Part shown: positions 27,470 to 36,340 of the stretch, one piece after another
How positions within the stretch are numbered: position 1 is the stretch's first letter
Layout: each line of letters opens with the position of its first letter
Assembly (NCBI GenBank): GCA_030643545.1
Contig: DAOWLE010000032.1
Span: 1-40,006 of the forward strand
DNA: 40,006 bases
Direction of reading: 5' to 3'
Source: a bacterium
GTDB taxonomy: Bacteria; Patescibacteriota; Minisyncoccia; JAHIHE01; DAOWLE01
Notes under the pieces: model-generated
The model's database searches: none
What the model saw: the letters and a program-made list of their open reading frames with translations, nothing else
Told to the model about the DNA's origin: nothing
Made by a program: the position numbers and the translations under genes

Positions 27470-27832
27470 CTACACCAATTCAATCCTCGCTATTTTTGCC
27501 GCGTCGTTTTTTCTGAAGCCAAGTTTAATAATTCTAAGATAACCTCCTTTGCGGTTGGCGTATTTCGGAGCAATTTTATTGATTATTTTTTTAGCCGACT
27601 GATCGGAAAAAATACTGTGAATTTTTTTCTTGGAAGCTAAATCATTTTTTTTCGCTGCGGTAATTAATTTTTCCAAAAACGGTTTAATTTCTTTCGCCTT
27701 CGCTTCAGTGGTAATAATCTTTTCTTTCAACACAATAGCCGTAGCCAAGCTTTTAAATAAAGCTTTTCGTGATGCCTGATTTCTCTTTAATTTTCGTCCT
27801 TTTTTTAATTTTTTCATAAAAAAATCATTCAA
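27470..27832 (-). CDS. rplQ: 50S ribosomal protein L17
   Basis: MKKLKKGRKLKRNQASRKALFKSLATAIVLKEKIITTEAKAKEIKP. Confidence 0.95.
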   Translation of the reverse strand: MNDFFMKKLKKGRKLKRNQASRKALFKSLATAIVLKEKIITTEAKAKEIKPFLEKLITAAKKNDLASKKKIHSIFSDQSAKKIINKIAPKYANRKGGYLRIIKLGFRKNDAAKIARIELV

Positions 27833-27842
27833 TATCTATTTA

Positions 27843-28002
27843 AATCCAAGAAGATAAGTATTTTTTCACGAAGATTTAAGCCCAGCACCTAATTTTACTT
27901 TTAATACCATTAAACAAAATAAAATTTACTTTTTCGAAAAAACACTATTATAGTGGAACTGAGGCGAGCAACTGAGTGAAAAAATATTTGTCTTCTTGGA
28001 TT
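27843..28002. mobile_element. 160-bp MITE-like element with 27-bp terminal inverted repeats
   Basis: AATCCAAGAAGATAAGTATTTTTTCAC vs AATCCAAGAAGACAAATATTTTTTCAC (2 mismatches). Confidence 0.65.
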
Positions 28003-28017
28003 ATTAAAATTAAAATT

Positions 28018-29028
28018 TTATTCCTTTAATGTTAATCCCAAATTTCCCAGCGCTCTTTTAATTTCCTTCACTCCTTTATCGCCCATTCCCTCAAGATTTT
28101 TTATTTTCTCTTCATTCTTCTTGACAATTTGCCCTACATTTTTAATCTTATTCTCTTTTAAAATATTAATTGTTCTTGTGGATAATTTTAATTCATCTAT
28201 TCCCTTTTTCAAAAAATCTTCGTCTGTTTTTTTGTCCGTCTTCTCTTTAATTTTTTCTTCTTTTTCTTTTTTTTCTTTTTTAATCTCTTTGCTCTTCGCT
28301 TCTTTCGCTTCTTTCTCTTCTTTCTCGCGGTCTTTTATTTCTTCTATTTCAGCAAAAACATTAAATTGTTCAACCAAAATCGCCGACGCTTTTTTTAACG
28401 CCTCTTTCGGAGTGATAGAGCCGTCTGTTTCAATGTCTAAAATTAATTTATTATAATTAGTCATCTGTCCGACACGCATATTTTCAACCTTGTAGCTTAT
28501 TTTCCGAATCGGGCTGAAAATAGCGTCAACAGCAATATTTCCAATGCCAAGCTTATTTTTCTCCCGCTGTTCAATTGAAGCATACCCCAAACCTTTTTCA
28601 ATTTGCATTTCCATTTCTAAAACCGCGTTTTTATCAGTGAGAGTGGCAATATGTAAATTTTTATTGGCGATTTCCACTTCAGAAGAAGTTTTAATGTCTG
28701 CCGCTGTTACTTTTCCTTCACCTTTTGCCTTGAGAGTAATTTTTGCCGGTTCGTCAGTAAACATTTTAAATTTAATTTGCTTAAGATTTAAAATAATTTC
28801 CACGACATCTTCAAAAACTCCGGAAAGAGTGGAAAATTCATGTTCAGCTCCGTTGATTTTTACCGAAGTAATCGCCGCACCCGGCAAGCTGGAAAGAAGA
28901 ATTCTTCTGAAAGCGTTTCCCAAAGTCATTCCATAGCCGGGAAAACAAGATTTTATTTCAAAAGACGCCAGATTACCCTCTTCTTTAATAATTTTTGGTT
29001 TCTCCGGCAAATTAATTGTTGTTTGCAT
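28018..29028 (-). CDS. rpoA: RNA polymerase alpha subunit
   Basis: PGYGMTLGNAFRRILLSSLPGAAITSVKINGAEHEFSTLSGV; C-terminal domain after a K/E-rich linker. Confidence 0.97.
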   Translation of the reverse strand: MQTTINLPEKPKIIKEEGNLASFEIKSCFPGYGMTLGNAFRRILLSSLPGAAITSVKINGAEHEFSTLSGVFEDVVEIILNLKQIKFKMFTDEPAKITLKAKGEGKVTAADIKTSSEVEIANKNLHIATLTDKNAVLEMEMQIEKGLGYASIEQREKNKLGIGNIAVDAIFSPIRKISYKVENMRVGQMTNYNKLILDIETDGSITPKEALKKASAILVEQFNVFAEIEEIKDREKEEKEAKEAKSKEIKKEKKEKEEKIKEKTDKKTDEDFLKKGIDELKLSTRTINILKENKIKNVGQIVKKNEEKIKNLEGMGDKGVKEIKRALGNLGLTLKE

Positions 29029-29093
29029 AATTTTGATTCCTTTTAACGAATGCTATTTTGATTAAAAAACATCCGAGTATTAAATATTTATTT

Positions 29094-29723
29094 TTATCTA
29101 GAATAATGTTCCACCACCATTTTAATATCAGCGCCTAAATCCACTTCTTTGGCGAGAGGAAGTCCTGTTATTTTAGCTTCTAATTTTTCTTTGTTTAACA
29201 AAATCCACGCCGGCGCGTCATATCCTTTTAAAGTTTTTTCAATTTCTTTAAAAACAATTTTATTTTTGCTCTGTTCTTTCGCTGCTATCAAATCCCCTTC
29301 TTTGACCTGATAAGACGGAATATTAACCAATCTCCCGTTTACCGTAAAATGCCCGTGCGTAACCAATTGCCGCGCTTTTGTTCTGGAAGAAGCAAATCCG
29401 CTTCGGTAGACAGCATTGTCAAGCCGCGTTTCTAAAATAGTTAAAAACGCCTGATTGATATTTTCTTTCTTGGCGCTAGCCGCTTGAAAATATTTTCTAA
29501 ATTGTTTTTCAAGAAGCCCGTAAATTCTTTTTATTTTCTGTTTTTCCCGAAGCTGGGCGCCATATTCGGAAATCGCCCGCCGTCTTTTCGCCCCATGCGC
29601 TCCAGGCGCGTAAGGCCGCCTGACCATTGAACATTTCGGCGAATAACAACGTTCCCCTTTTAAAAAGAGTTTCTTTCCTTCTCGTCTGCATTGTTTACAT
29701 TTTGGATTAAGATTTCTAGCCAT
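29094..29723 (-). CDS. rpsD: 30S ribosomal protein S4
   Basis: ARNLNPKCKQCRREGKKLF, RLDNAVYRSGFASSRTKARQLVTHGHFTVNGRLVNIPSY. Confidence 0.97.
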   Translation of the reverse strand: MARNLNPKCKQCRREGKKLFLKGERCYSPKCSMVRRPYAPGAHGAKRRRAISEYGAQLREKQKIKRIYGLLEKQFRKYFQAASAKKENINQAFLTILETRLDNAVYRSGFASSRTKARQLVTHGHFTVNGRLVNIPSYQVKEGDLIAAKEQSKNKIVFKEIEKTLKGYDAPAWILLNKEKLEAKITGLPLAKEVDLGADIKMVVEHYSR

Positions 29724-29810
29724 AATTAAAATGATTTATAAATTACGATTTAATATTTTTTTTTGATTAATTTCTTTTTGGTAGTTTTTTGGCATAATGA
29801 AAATTTAAAA

Positions 29811-31109
29811 TTACTCGGTGAATTTGAAAGTGGAAACTATTTGATCAATTATTTTTGGTTTGGTAATTTCATTATCTAATATGCATTTATCATACGCTTT
29901 CTGAATTTCTTGATTGTTAATTGGCAAATAATTTGAGCAATTAGGATATGGCACGGCGAAAGATACAACAAAACATTCTTTATTTCTTATTGCAGTATAA
30001 TTATAGGTTGTATAAGCTGTTCCTGCTGCTGCGCTACCTGTTTCTTGCAAACAAAAAGGTATGTCATTTACGGTTATTATTTCCGTGGGACAATTATTAA
30101 CAAAATTAGCATAATCGCATTGTATTACTTCTGTCTTTGGCTGCAGAACTTGCTCTGTAAAAAAATCTTCCGGATATTTCATTTCAAATCCATATTCTTT
30201 ATTCTTATAAGTTTTCCAATCAGAAATTTCGTTAGATTCGGTAAATTTAAAAGTAGAAATAATTTGATTAAAGATTAATTCTGATTGTGCAAGAGCATTC
30301 TCAGTATCCTCAAAAATATTATAGGTCATTAAAAACAAATGATTTTTACCTACCAAATAAATACTCGGACTAGAACCACCTTTTGTTTCATTAATCCAAT
30401 AAAATCCTCTTCCGTTAGTAATAGATATTTCTTTCATTTTATTAAATTCGGTTTTTAATCTTTTCTTAAGATAATCAAGATTACCTTCTATGAATCCACG
30501 AGAAACAAAACCATAAACTTCTACCATTTGGATATTGTCTTTATTCAAACCATCTCCTTCCCAAATAGTCATATTAAAAGGATCTTTGTTAATTTCTGCT
30601 AAATTCCAATTAGAAGGATATTTAATTTCGTATCCATACTTTTCATTTTCATAAATTTTCCAATCCGCCATTTCATCTTTTCCATCATTTTCCTCAAAAT
30701 ATTCCAAGCAAGATTTATGTAGTGAACCGCTGATTATTTTTTCGCAGACTAAAGAATCATCTTTGATAATTGCTAATTCAGTATAACAGTCCCCTCTCGC
30801 TTCCGGAAAATCAGCAGAGATTTTTTTGCAATAATTTTCGTCTTTTTCCTCTTTTGCCAAATCTGTCCAGCATTGATTTTTTTCGCTGATGTTTTGAATA
30901 GACGCGCATTTTCCTGTTTCCTTTTCGGCAATTTTACTCGCATCTGGTCCTGATTCATAAACTTTTGCAGTTTCTTTTGAAATATCGTTATAATATTTTC
31001 CAAGAATAAAACCGCCCGCGCCAACAGCAATAATGCCAATAATAATGGCTATAATTAGAAAATTTTTGTTTGGATTAGTTGAATTAGTTTGATTAATTTG
31101 ATCGTTCAT
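29811..31109 (-). CDS. membrane-anchored exported protein with two PsbP-like repeats and a Cys-rich segment
   Basis: N-terminal TM; DWKIYENEKYGYEIKYPSNW and DWKTYKNKEYGFEMKYPEDF; eight Cys in KCASIQNISEKNQCWTDL...LHKSCLEYF-type stretch region. Confidence 0.6.
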   Translation of the reverse strand: MNDQINQTNSTNPNKNFLIIAIIIGIIAVGAGGFILGKYYNDISKETAKVYESGPDASKIAEKETGKCASIQNISEKNQCWTDLAKEEKDENYCKKISADFPEARGDCYTELAIIKDDSLVCEKIISGSLHKSCLEYFEENDGKDEMADWKIYENEKYGYEIKYPSNWNLAEINKDPFNMTIWEGDGLNKDNIQMVEVYGFVSRGFIEGNLDYLKKRLKTEFNKMKEISITNGRGFYWINETKGGSSPSIYLVGKNHLFLMTYNIFEDTENALAQSELIFNQIISTFKFTESNEISDWKTYKNKEYGFEMKYPEDFFTEQVLQPKTEVIQCDYANFVNNCPTEIITVNDIPFCLQETGSAAAGTAYTTYNYTAIRNKECFVVSFAVPYPNCSNYLPINNQEIQKAYDKCILDNEITKPKIIDQIVSTFKFTE

Positions 31110-31200
31110 ACTTTTTTGTTTTAAATAAATAAAATATTTAAAAAGAAAATTTTTGATATTTGAAATTTGCCTACCTGCCGCAGGCAGGGATTTGATTTGG

Positions 31201-31262
31201 AATTTACCCTGTTAAATAATTTTTGTAAAGCAAAAATTGCTTTGCATTTAACAGGGTAAATT
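31201..31262. repeat. 62-bp palindromic element with 17-bp perfect arms
   Basis: AATTTACCCTGTTAAAT ... ATTTAACAGGGTAAATT, with inner hairpin AAAGCAA-AAA-TTGCTTT. Confidence 0.9.
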
Positions 31263-31289
31263 TGAAATAGTTTGGATTTTGAAATATTT

Positions 31290-31724
31290 TTAAACTCTTC
31301 TTACTTTTGGCGGACGGCAACCATTATGGGGAACAGGAGTTACATCAGTGATTGATTTTACTTCCAATCCGTTTGCTGATAATGATCTAATCGCCGAATC
31401 ACGGCCGGATCCGATTCCTTTAACAAAAACATCTACACTTCTTAAATTCATTCTTTTGCTTTTTTCAACTACATCTTTCACCACCAAAGTCGCCGCGTAC
31501 GGAGTGGCTTTTTTGGCGCCTTTAAAGCCGATTGATCCCGAAGACGACCAAGTCAAAACCTGTCCGATAGGATCGGTTAAAGTGACGATTACATTATTGT
31601 AAGTCGCCTGAATATATGCCTGCCCGAAAGAAACATTTTTCTTTACTTTCTTTTTGGACTTTTTGCCTGTTTTTTTTGCTTCAGAAACTTCTGAAGTAAC
31701 TTTTTTAATTCGTTTTTTACCCAC
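31290..31724 (-). CDS. rpsK: 30S ribosomal protein S11
   Basis: [57 protein letters not shown]. Confidence 0.97.
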   Translation of the reverse strand: MGKKRIKKVTSEVSEAKKTGKKSKKKVKKNVSFGQAYIQATYNNVIVTLTDPIGQVLTWSSSGSIGFKGAKKATPYAATLVVKDVVEKSKRMNLRSVDVFVKGIGSGRDSAIRSLSANGLEVKSITDVTPVPHNGCRPPKVRRV

Positions 31725-31742
31725 AATATTAAAATTAAAATG

Positions 31743-31868
31743 TAAATATCAAAATGAAAAATGACAGAGCAAAATGTTAAAATGAAATGAATTAAAAACT
31801 ATTTTAACATTAGCTAATTTTTAATTTTACACTGTCATTTTGATTTTTGATTTTTCAATTTTGAATTT
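31743..31868. repeat. AT-rich hairpin-forming dispersed repeat (copy 1)
   Basis: Strong similarity to 39160-39298; shares AAAATGTTAAAATG...ATTTTAACATTAGCTAATTTT. Confidence 0.8.
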
Positions 31869-32258
31869 CTATGTCTTTTCTGATGATTTCCTTCGTCCGC
31901 TGCCCATTGTTCTACGGACATTTCCGCGGACTGTTCTGGTATTTGTTTTTGTCCGCTGTCCTCGGGCCGGCAAACCTTTTATATGTCGAGTCCCTCGATA
32001 ACAATTAATTTCTTTCAGCCGTTTGATATTAAAAACAAAAATTCTTCTTAATTCTCCTTCAACTTTATAACTTTTTTCTATTTCAGTTCTCAATTTGTTT
32101 ACTTCTTCATTGGTAAGATCTGACGCGCGTTTATTAAAATCAATGTCAGCATTTTTTAAAATTTTTCCGCTCAAAACACGGCCTATTCCATAAATATAGG
32201 TTAAAGCAATTTCTATTCTTTTTTCCGAAGGGATATTAACCCCGGCAATTCGCGCCAT
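31869..32258 (-). CDS. rpsM: 30S ribosomal protein S13
   Basis: [26 protein letters not shown]...[24 protein letters not shown] 32258 preferred, since the track start overlaps rpmJ. Confidence 0.96.
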   Translation of the reverse strand: MARIAGVNIPSEKRIEIALTYIYGIGRVLSGKILKNADIDFNKRASDLTNEEVNKLRTEIEKSYKVEGELRRIFVFNIKRLKEINCYRGTRHIKGLPARGQRTKTNTRTVRGNVRRTMGSGRRKSSEKT

Positions 32259-32265
32259 AATATTT

Positions 32266-32379
32266 TTATCCTTGCCTCTGTTTGTGTTTTGGATTTTCGC
32301 AGATAACATAAAGTCGCCCTTTTCTTCGGACAATTTTACATTTATCGCAAATTTTTTTAACAGAAGCTCTGACTTTCAT
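32266..32379 (-). CDS. rpmJ: 50S ribosomal protein L36 (missed by the ORF track)
   Basis: [37 protein letters not shown], between infA and rpsM. Confidence 0.97.
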   Translation of the reverse strand: MKVRASVKKICDKCKIVRRKGRLYVICENPKHKQRQG

Positions 32380-32381
32380 AA

Positions 32382-32594
32382 TTATTTAAATCTCCTCACA
32401 ATTCTTCCTTTTGTTAAATCATAAGGACTGATTTCAACTAAAACTTTATCACCAGGTAAAATACGGATGTAATTCATCCGCATTCGTCCGGAAATATGGG
32501 CTAAAATTTCTTGCCCGGTTTCCAAAGAAACTTTAAAAGTCGTGTTAGGCAAAGTTTCTAAAACTGTTCCATTAAGCTGAACTAATTCTTTCAT
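32382..32594 (-). CDS. infA: translation initiation factor IF-1
   Basis: [64 protein letters not shown]. Confidence 0.97.
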   Translation of the reverse strand: MKELVQLNGTVLETLPNTTFKVSLETGQEILAHISGRMRMNYIRILPGDKVLVEISPYDLTKGRIVRRFK

Positions 32595-32616
32595 TTTTTA
32601 ATTTTTTAAAAAAATT

Positions 32617-32680
32617 AATTTTCTCTAACGTGAGAAAATTCGTTTTCGCTAATTTAAAATAATCCGCCATAAAATTAGCG
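32617..32680 (-). promoter_or_regulatory. tandem hairpins in the infA leader, the second terminator-like
   Basis: CGCTAATTT-N16-AAATTAGCG and AATTTTCTC-ACGTTA-GAGAAAATT-AATTTTTTT (minus strand). Confidence 0.55.
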
Positions 32681-32725
32681 ATTGATTAGAGATTAAGCAA
32701 TTGATTAAAGATAACACATATTTTT

Positions 32726-32754
32726 ATCTTACCAAAGTTAATATTATTTGTCAA
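32726..32754 (-). promoter_or_regulatory. promoter TTGACA-N17-TAAGAT at the element tip, reading to infA
   Basis: -35 at 32749-32754, -10 at 32726-32731, minus strand. Confidence 0.5.
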
Positions 32755-32861
32755 CCCAGCCCCAAATTTCAAGCAAATATAACAAAAAAGGGAAGCTGAA
32801 ATTAAATTAGGACAGCCAAATTATAATAGATAGTTTTTTTAAAATCTGGAGCTGGATCAAC
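32750..32861. mobile_element. MITE-like element, copy 2 (100-bp core)
   Basis: Core 32756-32855; flanks GTCAAC and ATCAAC; homologous to 13277-13377. Confidence 0.7.
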
Positions 32862-32863
32862 TC

Positions 32864-34570
32864 TTAATTTTTAATATTAATATCAACTCTGTTCACTGTT
32901 AATGGAACTCTCTTAACCCAAAACGGCCAAAAGCTCACTTTCGCTTTTTCAATTTCTTTTAAATCAGATAAATATGTTTTAAGTTCTTCTTCATTCTTGC
33001 CAAGCAAATCTTCTTTAATTAATAGCGGATCAATTTTCCAACGAACGATTCCTTCCAGATGCACCGGCAAAATCATTTGCCCTTGCGCAATATCTAAATT
33101 TGGACCGCCGTAATCAAAAATTTCATCTTCAGAAACAATTTCTTTTTGATTTGATAATTTTGAAAAAAGATTTTCTAAAGCAATTTTCTTAATTTCTTCT
33201 TCGGAAAAAATCATCGCTTGAGCAAAACTTTTTGCTTTCATAATAAATTTTTCCGTTATTGCGCTAACTTCCGTATCAGAAATATATTCTATTTCCGGTT
33301 CCTGAATCGCTGCGTCTAAAAGTTTATAACCTTCAGGCGCTTCATCTTCAAGAGCGCCGATTATTTCCTCTTTGATTCCCTGCGATAAAAATTCTTTCGC
33401 TTTTTCCAAATCATCTTTGCTGACTACCGTTGCCTCGCCCACTTTTCCGCCTTTCGTCGCTTCCGCTGAACGGCCGTAAATTCCCGCGTATTTTGACGAG
33501 CCCTCAAATCCTGGAATAGTAAAAGATGTCGGTTTAATATTATATTCTTCTCCGGCTTCGGCAGCAATAACTTCAACATCAATCGTTCCGGGAATGTCTC
33601 TTCCTTCCACTCTTTTAAACCCGGGCACGCTGATTGTTTTTGCCGTTCGGAAAAGTTTTCCGTCTTTAGATAAAAACCGAGTGCTGGCAACAAGCGTTTG
33701 CAAAGAAGATCCCCATTCATTATAAACAGTAATTATGCCTCGCGCTTTTTCGTAAATTTTCTTTTTGCCGGTAGCGTCAAATTCTTTTTCTTTTTCTTTT
33801 TGAACGCTGATTATTTGTCCGGGGATTTTATTTGTCTGTATATCTGAACCTTGGATATTTTTATCAATAGTCATTTCCAAATTAAGAACAATTGGCTCCG
33901 TTTTTGGCGTAAGAACAATTTCTGCTTTAGGAAGAAGAACTAATGCGATTAAAGCAATAATAATAAAACAAGCCGTTAAAAATCCCAGAAAGAATTTAAC
34001 GCTCAAACTTGGAAGAAGAAAAACTGTTTTTTTCTTAGGCGGCTCATCTATTTTCTGCGGCGGTTGAACTTTTTGTAAAATTGGTTCCTGTTTTCTCTTA
34101 TCTTCTTTATTTACTTCATCTCCCTTGCTTGTCCTTTGAAGCCCGAAGGGCGAAGGAGGATTCCCCTTATTTCTCTTACTCTCCTTCTTCATCACAATAT
34201 CCCTTATTTTAATCGGCGCTCTCTCCTGTTTGGAATTTTCCTCTTTTATTTCCTGCGAGAAAAATCCGTTTTCCGCTGATAAATTATCGTCTTGAGTTCC
34301 AAGAGAATTTTCAATTTTTTTATGAACGACAAAACCGGCCTTTGTTGATAAATTTTTTCCAATCTTGTCAGTTGTGTTAATGACAATTTTTTTATCAAGG
34401 CGGTTGGCTTCTTTTTTTAAAATTTTCAAATTAACAATGCTTTGCAAAAGAACCGCTTTTCTGGGAACAACCAAGGTAATTTCCTCAGCCGCGCTTTTTT
34501 TCAAACGTTTGATAATAGAAGTTAATTCTTCGTCAATGTCCAAATAAATTGTTTTTTTTAATGAAACCAT
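32864..34570 (-). CDS. membrane protein with an N-terminal nucleotide-binding-like domain and a large extracellular region, possibly baseplate J-like
   Basis: 568 aa; TM FFLGFLTACFIIIALIALVLL; KARGIITVYNEWGSSLQTLVASTRFLSKDGKLFRT; family assignment tentative. Confidence 0.45.
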   Translation of the reverse strand: MVSLKKTIYLDIDEELTSIIKRLKKSAAEEITLVVPRKAVLLQSIVNLKILKKEANRLDKKIVINTTDKIGKNLSTKAGFVVHKKIENSLGTQDDNLSAENGFFSQEIKEENSKQERAPIKIRDIVMKKESKRNKGNPPSPFGLQRTSKGDEVNKEDKRKQEPILQKVQPPQKIDEPPKKKTVFLLPSLSVKFFLGFLTACFIIIALIALVLLPKAEIVLTPKTEPIVLNLEMTIDKNIQGSDIQTNKIPGQIISVQKEKEKEFDATGKKKIYEKARGIITVYNEWGSSLQTLVASTRFLSKDGKLFRTAKTISVPGFKRVEGRDIPGTIDVEVIAAEAGEEYNIKPTSFTIPGFEGSSKYAGIYGRSAEATKGGKVGEATVVSKDDLEKAKEFLSQGIKEEIIGALEDEAPEGYKLLDAAIQEPEIEYISDTEVSAITEKFIMKAKSFAQAMIFSEEEIKKIALENLFSKLSNQKEIVSEDEIFDYGGPNLDIAQGQMILPVHLEGIVRWKIDPLLIKEDLLGKNEEELKTYLSDLKEIEKAKVSFWPFWVKRVPLTVNRVDINIKN

Positions 34571-34681
34571 AATCTTATGACTTAAAACTTGGAACCTGGA
34601 ACTTATAACTTGGAACTTTTTCGCCTTCGGCGAATTTTTTAAAATTTTATGTTGCGAGTTGCAAGTTACGAGTTCTAAGAT

Positions 34682-35944
34682 CTATGTCTGCATCATTTTA
34701 ATTGTTTTTCTTAAAATTTTTGAAATAGCGTTTTCTTCGCCGGCTAAATCCAAAGTTAAATTCGCCAAAGCCATTGGCGTTATGTCAGCCGGTTCTGTGA
34801 GCATTTCGGTTTTGTCAATAATGCTTTCTATTTCTTTCGGTTTAATAAAATCAACCGTTGGTTTTTTGGCAAAAGCAAGCTCCTCTGACCAAGATGTTCC
34901 TTTTAAAACTTTTTCAATATCAGGCAGTCCGCTTCCCCCGCCGCATAGCAAAATTCTTGACGGCAGAAGATCCGCGTCAGAAAACTCCTTCAATGATAAT
35001 TCTACCCCAGAAAGCCAGACTTGGCAATCTTCTTCCAATATTTTTTCAATTTTCTGGCTGATTTTTTCTTCTAAGCGATTCTTGGCATATTTAATTTTTA
35101 CTTCTTCGGCTTGGTTAAAATTTAATCCCAAATCCTGAGCAATTCTTTTGGTAAAAGCCCGTCCGCCCAAAGCAAACATTTTTGTCCCTTCCACTCCGCC
35201 GTTTCTGACAACAGCGATATCAGTTGTTCCTCCGCCAATATCAATAAAAATCGCGCTAAAATCTAAAGATCTTTCTTCTCCCAAAGAACGCGCCATCGCA
35301 TACGGCTCATCAGCAATGCTCAAAAGATTTAATCCCAGATCTGAAGCGATTGTCTGGAGCGCGCCTAAATGGATAAGCGGCGCGTAAGCGTTAAAAATTC
35401 CAATGGAAACATCTTTTCCCTGAAATCCTAAAGGATTGGTAATCCGATAGCCGTCAATTTTTACATCAACAATCGCCGCGTTAATTAACTTGACATCAAT
35501 TTCCGACTGGCCGGTTTCCCAGGCGATCTGTTGGCGGATTTTATCAAACGCTTTGTATTGGACTTTCTCAATAATATTTTTAAGCTCGGACATATTTATT
35601 TTCATTTCCGGATTTAACCGCTCGTAATGAACAACCGTCGTAATTCCCTTGACTAATTCTCCGGCAATGCCAATAACGGTTTGTAAAGCTTCAACTCCGG
35701 CCATTTTTTGAGCTTTTTCAATCGCTTCTTGGCAAGTTGAAACAACTCCGGCAATATCAGTGACCGCGCCGCTTTGCATATCTCCCGGCTTTTGCCGAAC
35801 CCTGCCGACTCCTTTGACAATCCCCTTCCGTCTTTCAAAATCAATTTCAAAAATCAAAACTTTGACAACTTCTGTGCCAATATCCAAAGCCATAGCATAA
35901 TCGCCGTCATTTTTGTTTTTGAAAATTTTAGAAAAGAAAGCCAT
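34682..35944 (-). CDS. FtsA/PilM-like actin-fold ATPase
   Basis: YAMALDIGTEVVKVLIFEID, AIFIDIGGGTTDIAVVRNG, LLCGGGSGLPDIEKVL. Confidence 0.85.
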   Translation of the reverse strand: MAFFSKIFKNKNDGDYAMALDIGTEVVKVLIFEIDFERRKGIVKGVGRVRQKPGDMQSGAVTDIAGVVSTCQEAIEKAQKMAGVEALQTVIGIAGELVKGITTVVHYERLNPEMKINMSELKNIIEKVQYKAFDKIRQQIAWETGQSEIDVKLINAAIVDVKIDGYRITNPLGFQGKDVSIGIFNAYAPLIHLGALQTIASDLGLNLLSIADEPYAMARSLGEERSLDFSAIFIDIGGGTTDIAVVRNGGVEGTKMFALGGRAFTKRIAQDLGLNFNQAEEVKIKYAKNRLEEKISQKIEKILEEDCQVWLSGVELSLKEFSDADLLPSRILLCGGGSGLPDIEKVLKGTSWSEELAFAKKPTVDFIKPKEIESIIDKTEMLTEPADITPMALANLTLDLAGEENAISKILRKTIKMMQT

Positions 35945-35972
35945 ATATTTCTTTTGTTATTTCCATTTCCTT

Positions 35973-36042
35973 CTGTCATTCTCGCGCAGGCGAGAATCCA
36001 CTATTACAACAAACGAGATTCCTGCCTTCGCAGGAATGACAG
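35973..36042. repeat. paired dRS3-like element
   Basis: CTGTCATTCTCGCGCAGGCGAGAATCCACT...GAGATTCCTGCCTTCGCAGGAATGACAG. Confidence 0.85.
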
Positions 36043-36160
36043 GTAAAAAAATATTTCTGTTAAAACGCAAAACTTTTAAATCTTTTTTTATTATAACACA
36101 CTTTTTAAAAATTAAAAAATCAAACTGTGGATACTTTTTAAATTTAAAATTGGCTATTGC

Positions 36161-36264
36161 CCCCGTTCCTAATTTCATAAGACAGTTATGATACAAAAGA
36201 ATAACCCTGAACAGCTTCGGGTAGTTAAATTGTAACAGACAGTATTGCGAAATTAGGAACGGGG
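36161..36264. mobile_element. MITE-like element with 16-bp perfect TIR, abutting TTGACA
   Basis: CCCCGTTCCTAATTTC ... GAAATTAGGAACGGGG, then TTGACA at 36265-36270. Confidence 0.7.
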
Positions 36265-36340
36265 TTGACAAATTGCTTTTATTATAGTAAAGTAAAATAT
36301 AATAGAAATAAAAATTGCTCTTTTAAAAAAACTTTTAGAT

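Noticed and set aside
32259-32333. N-terminal extension of rpsM in the ORF track
   Set aside because: It is out-of-frame reading of rpmJ; S13 starts [10 protein letters not shown] at 32258.
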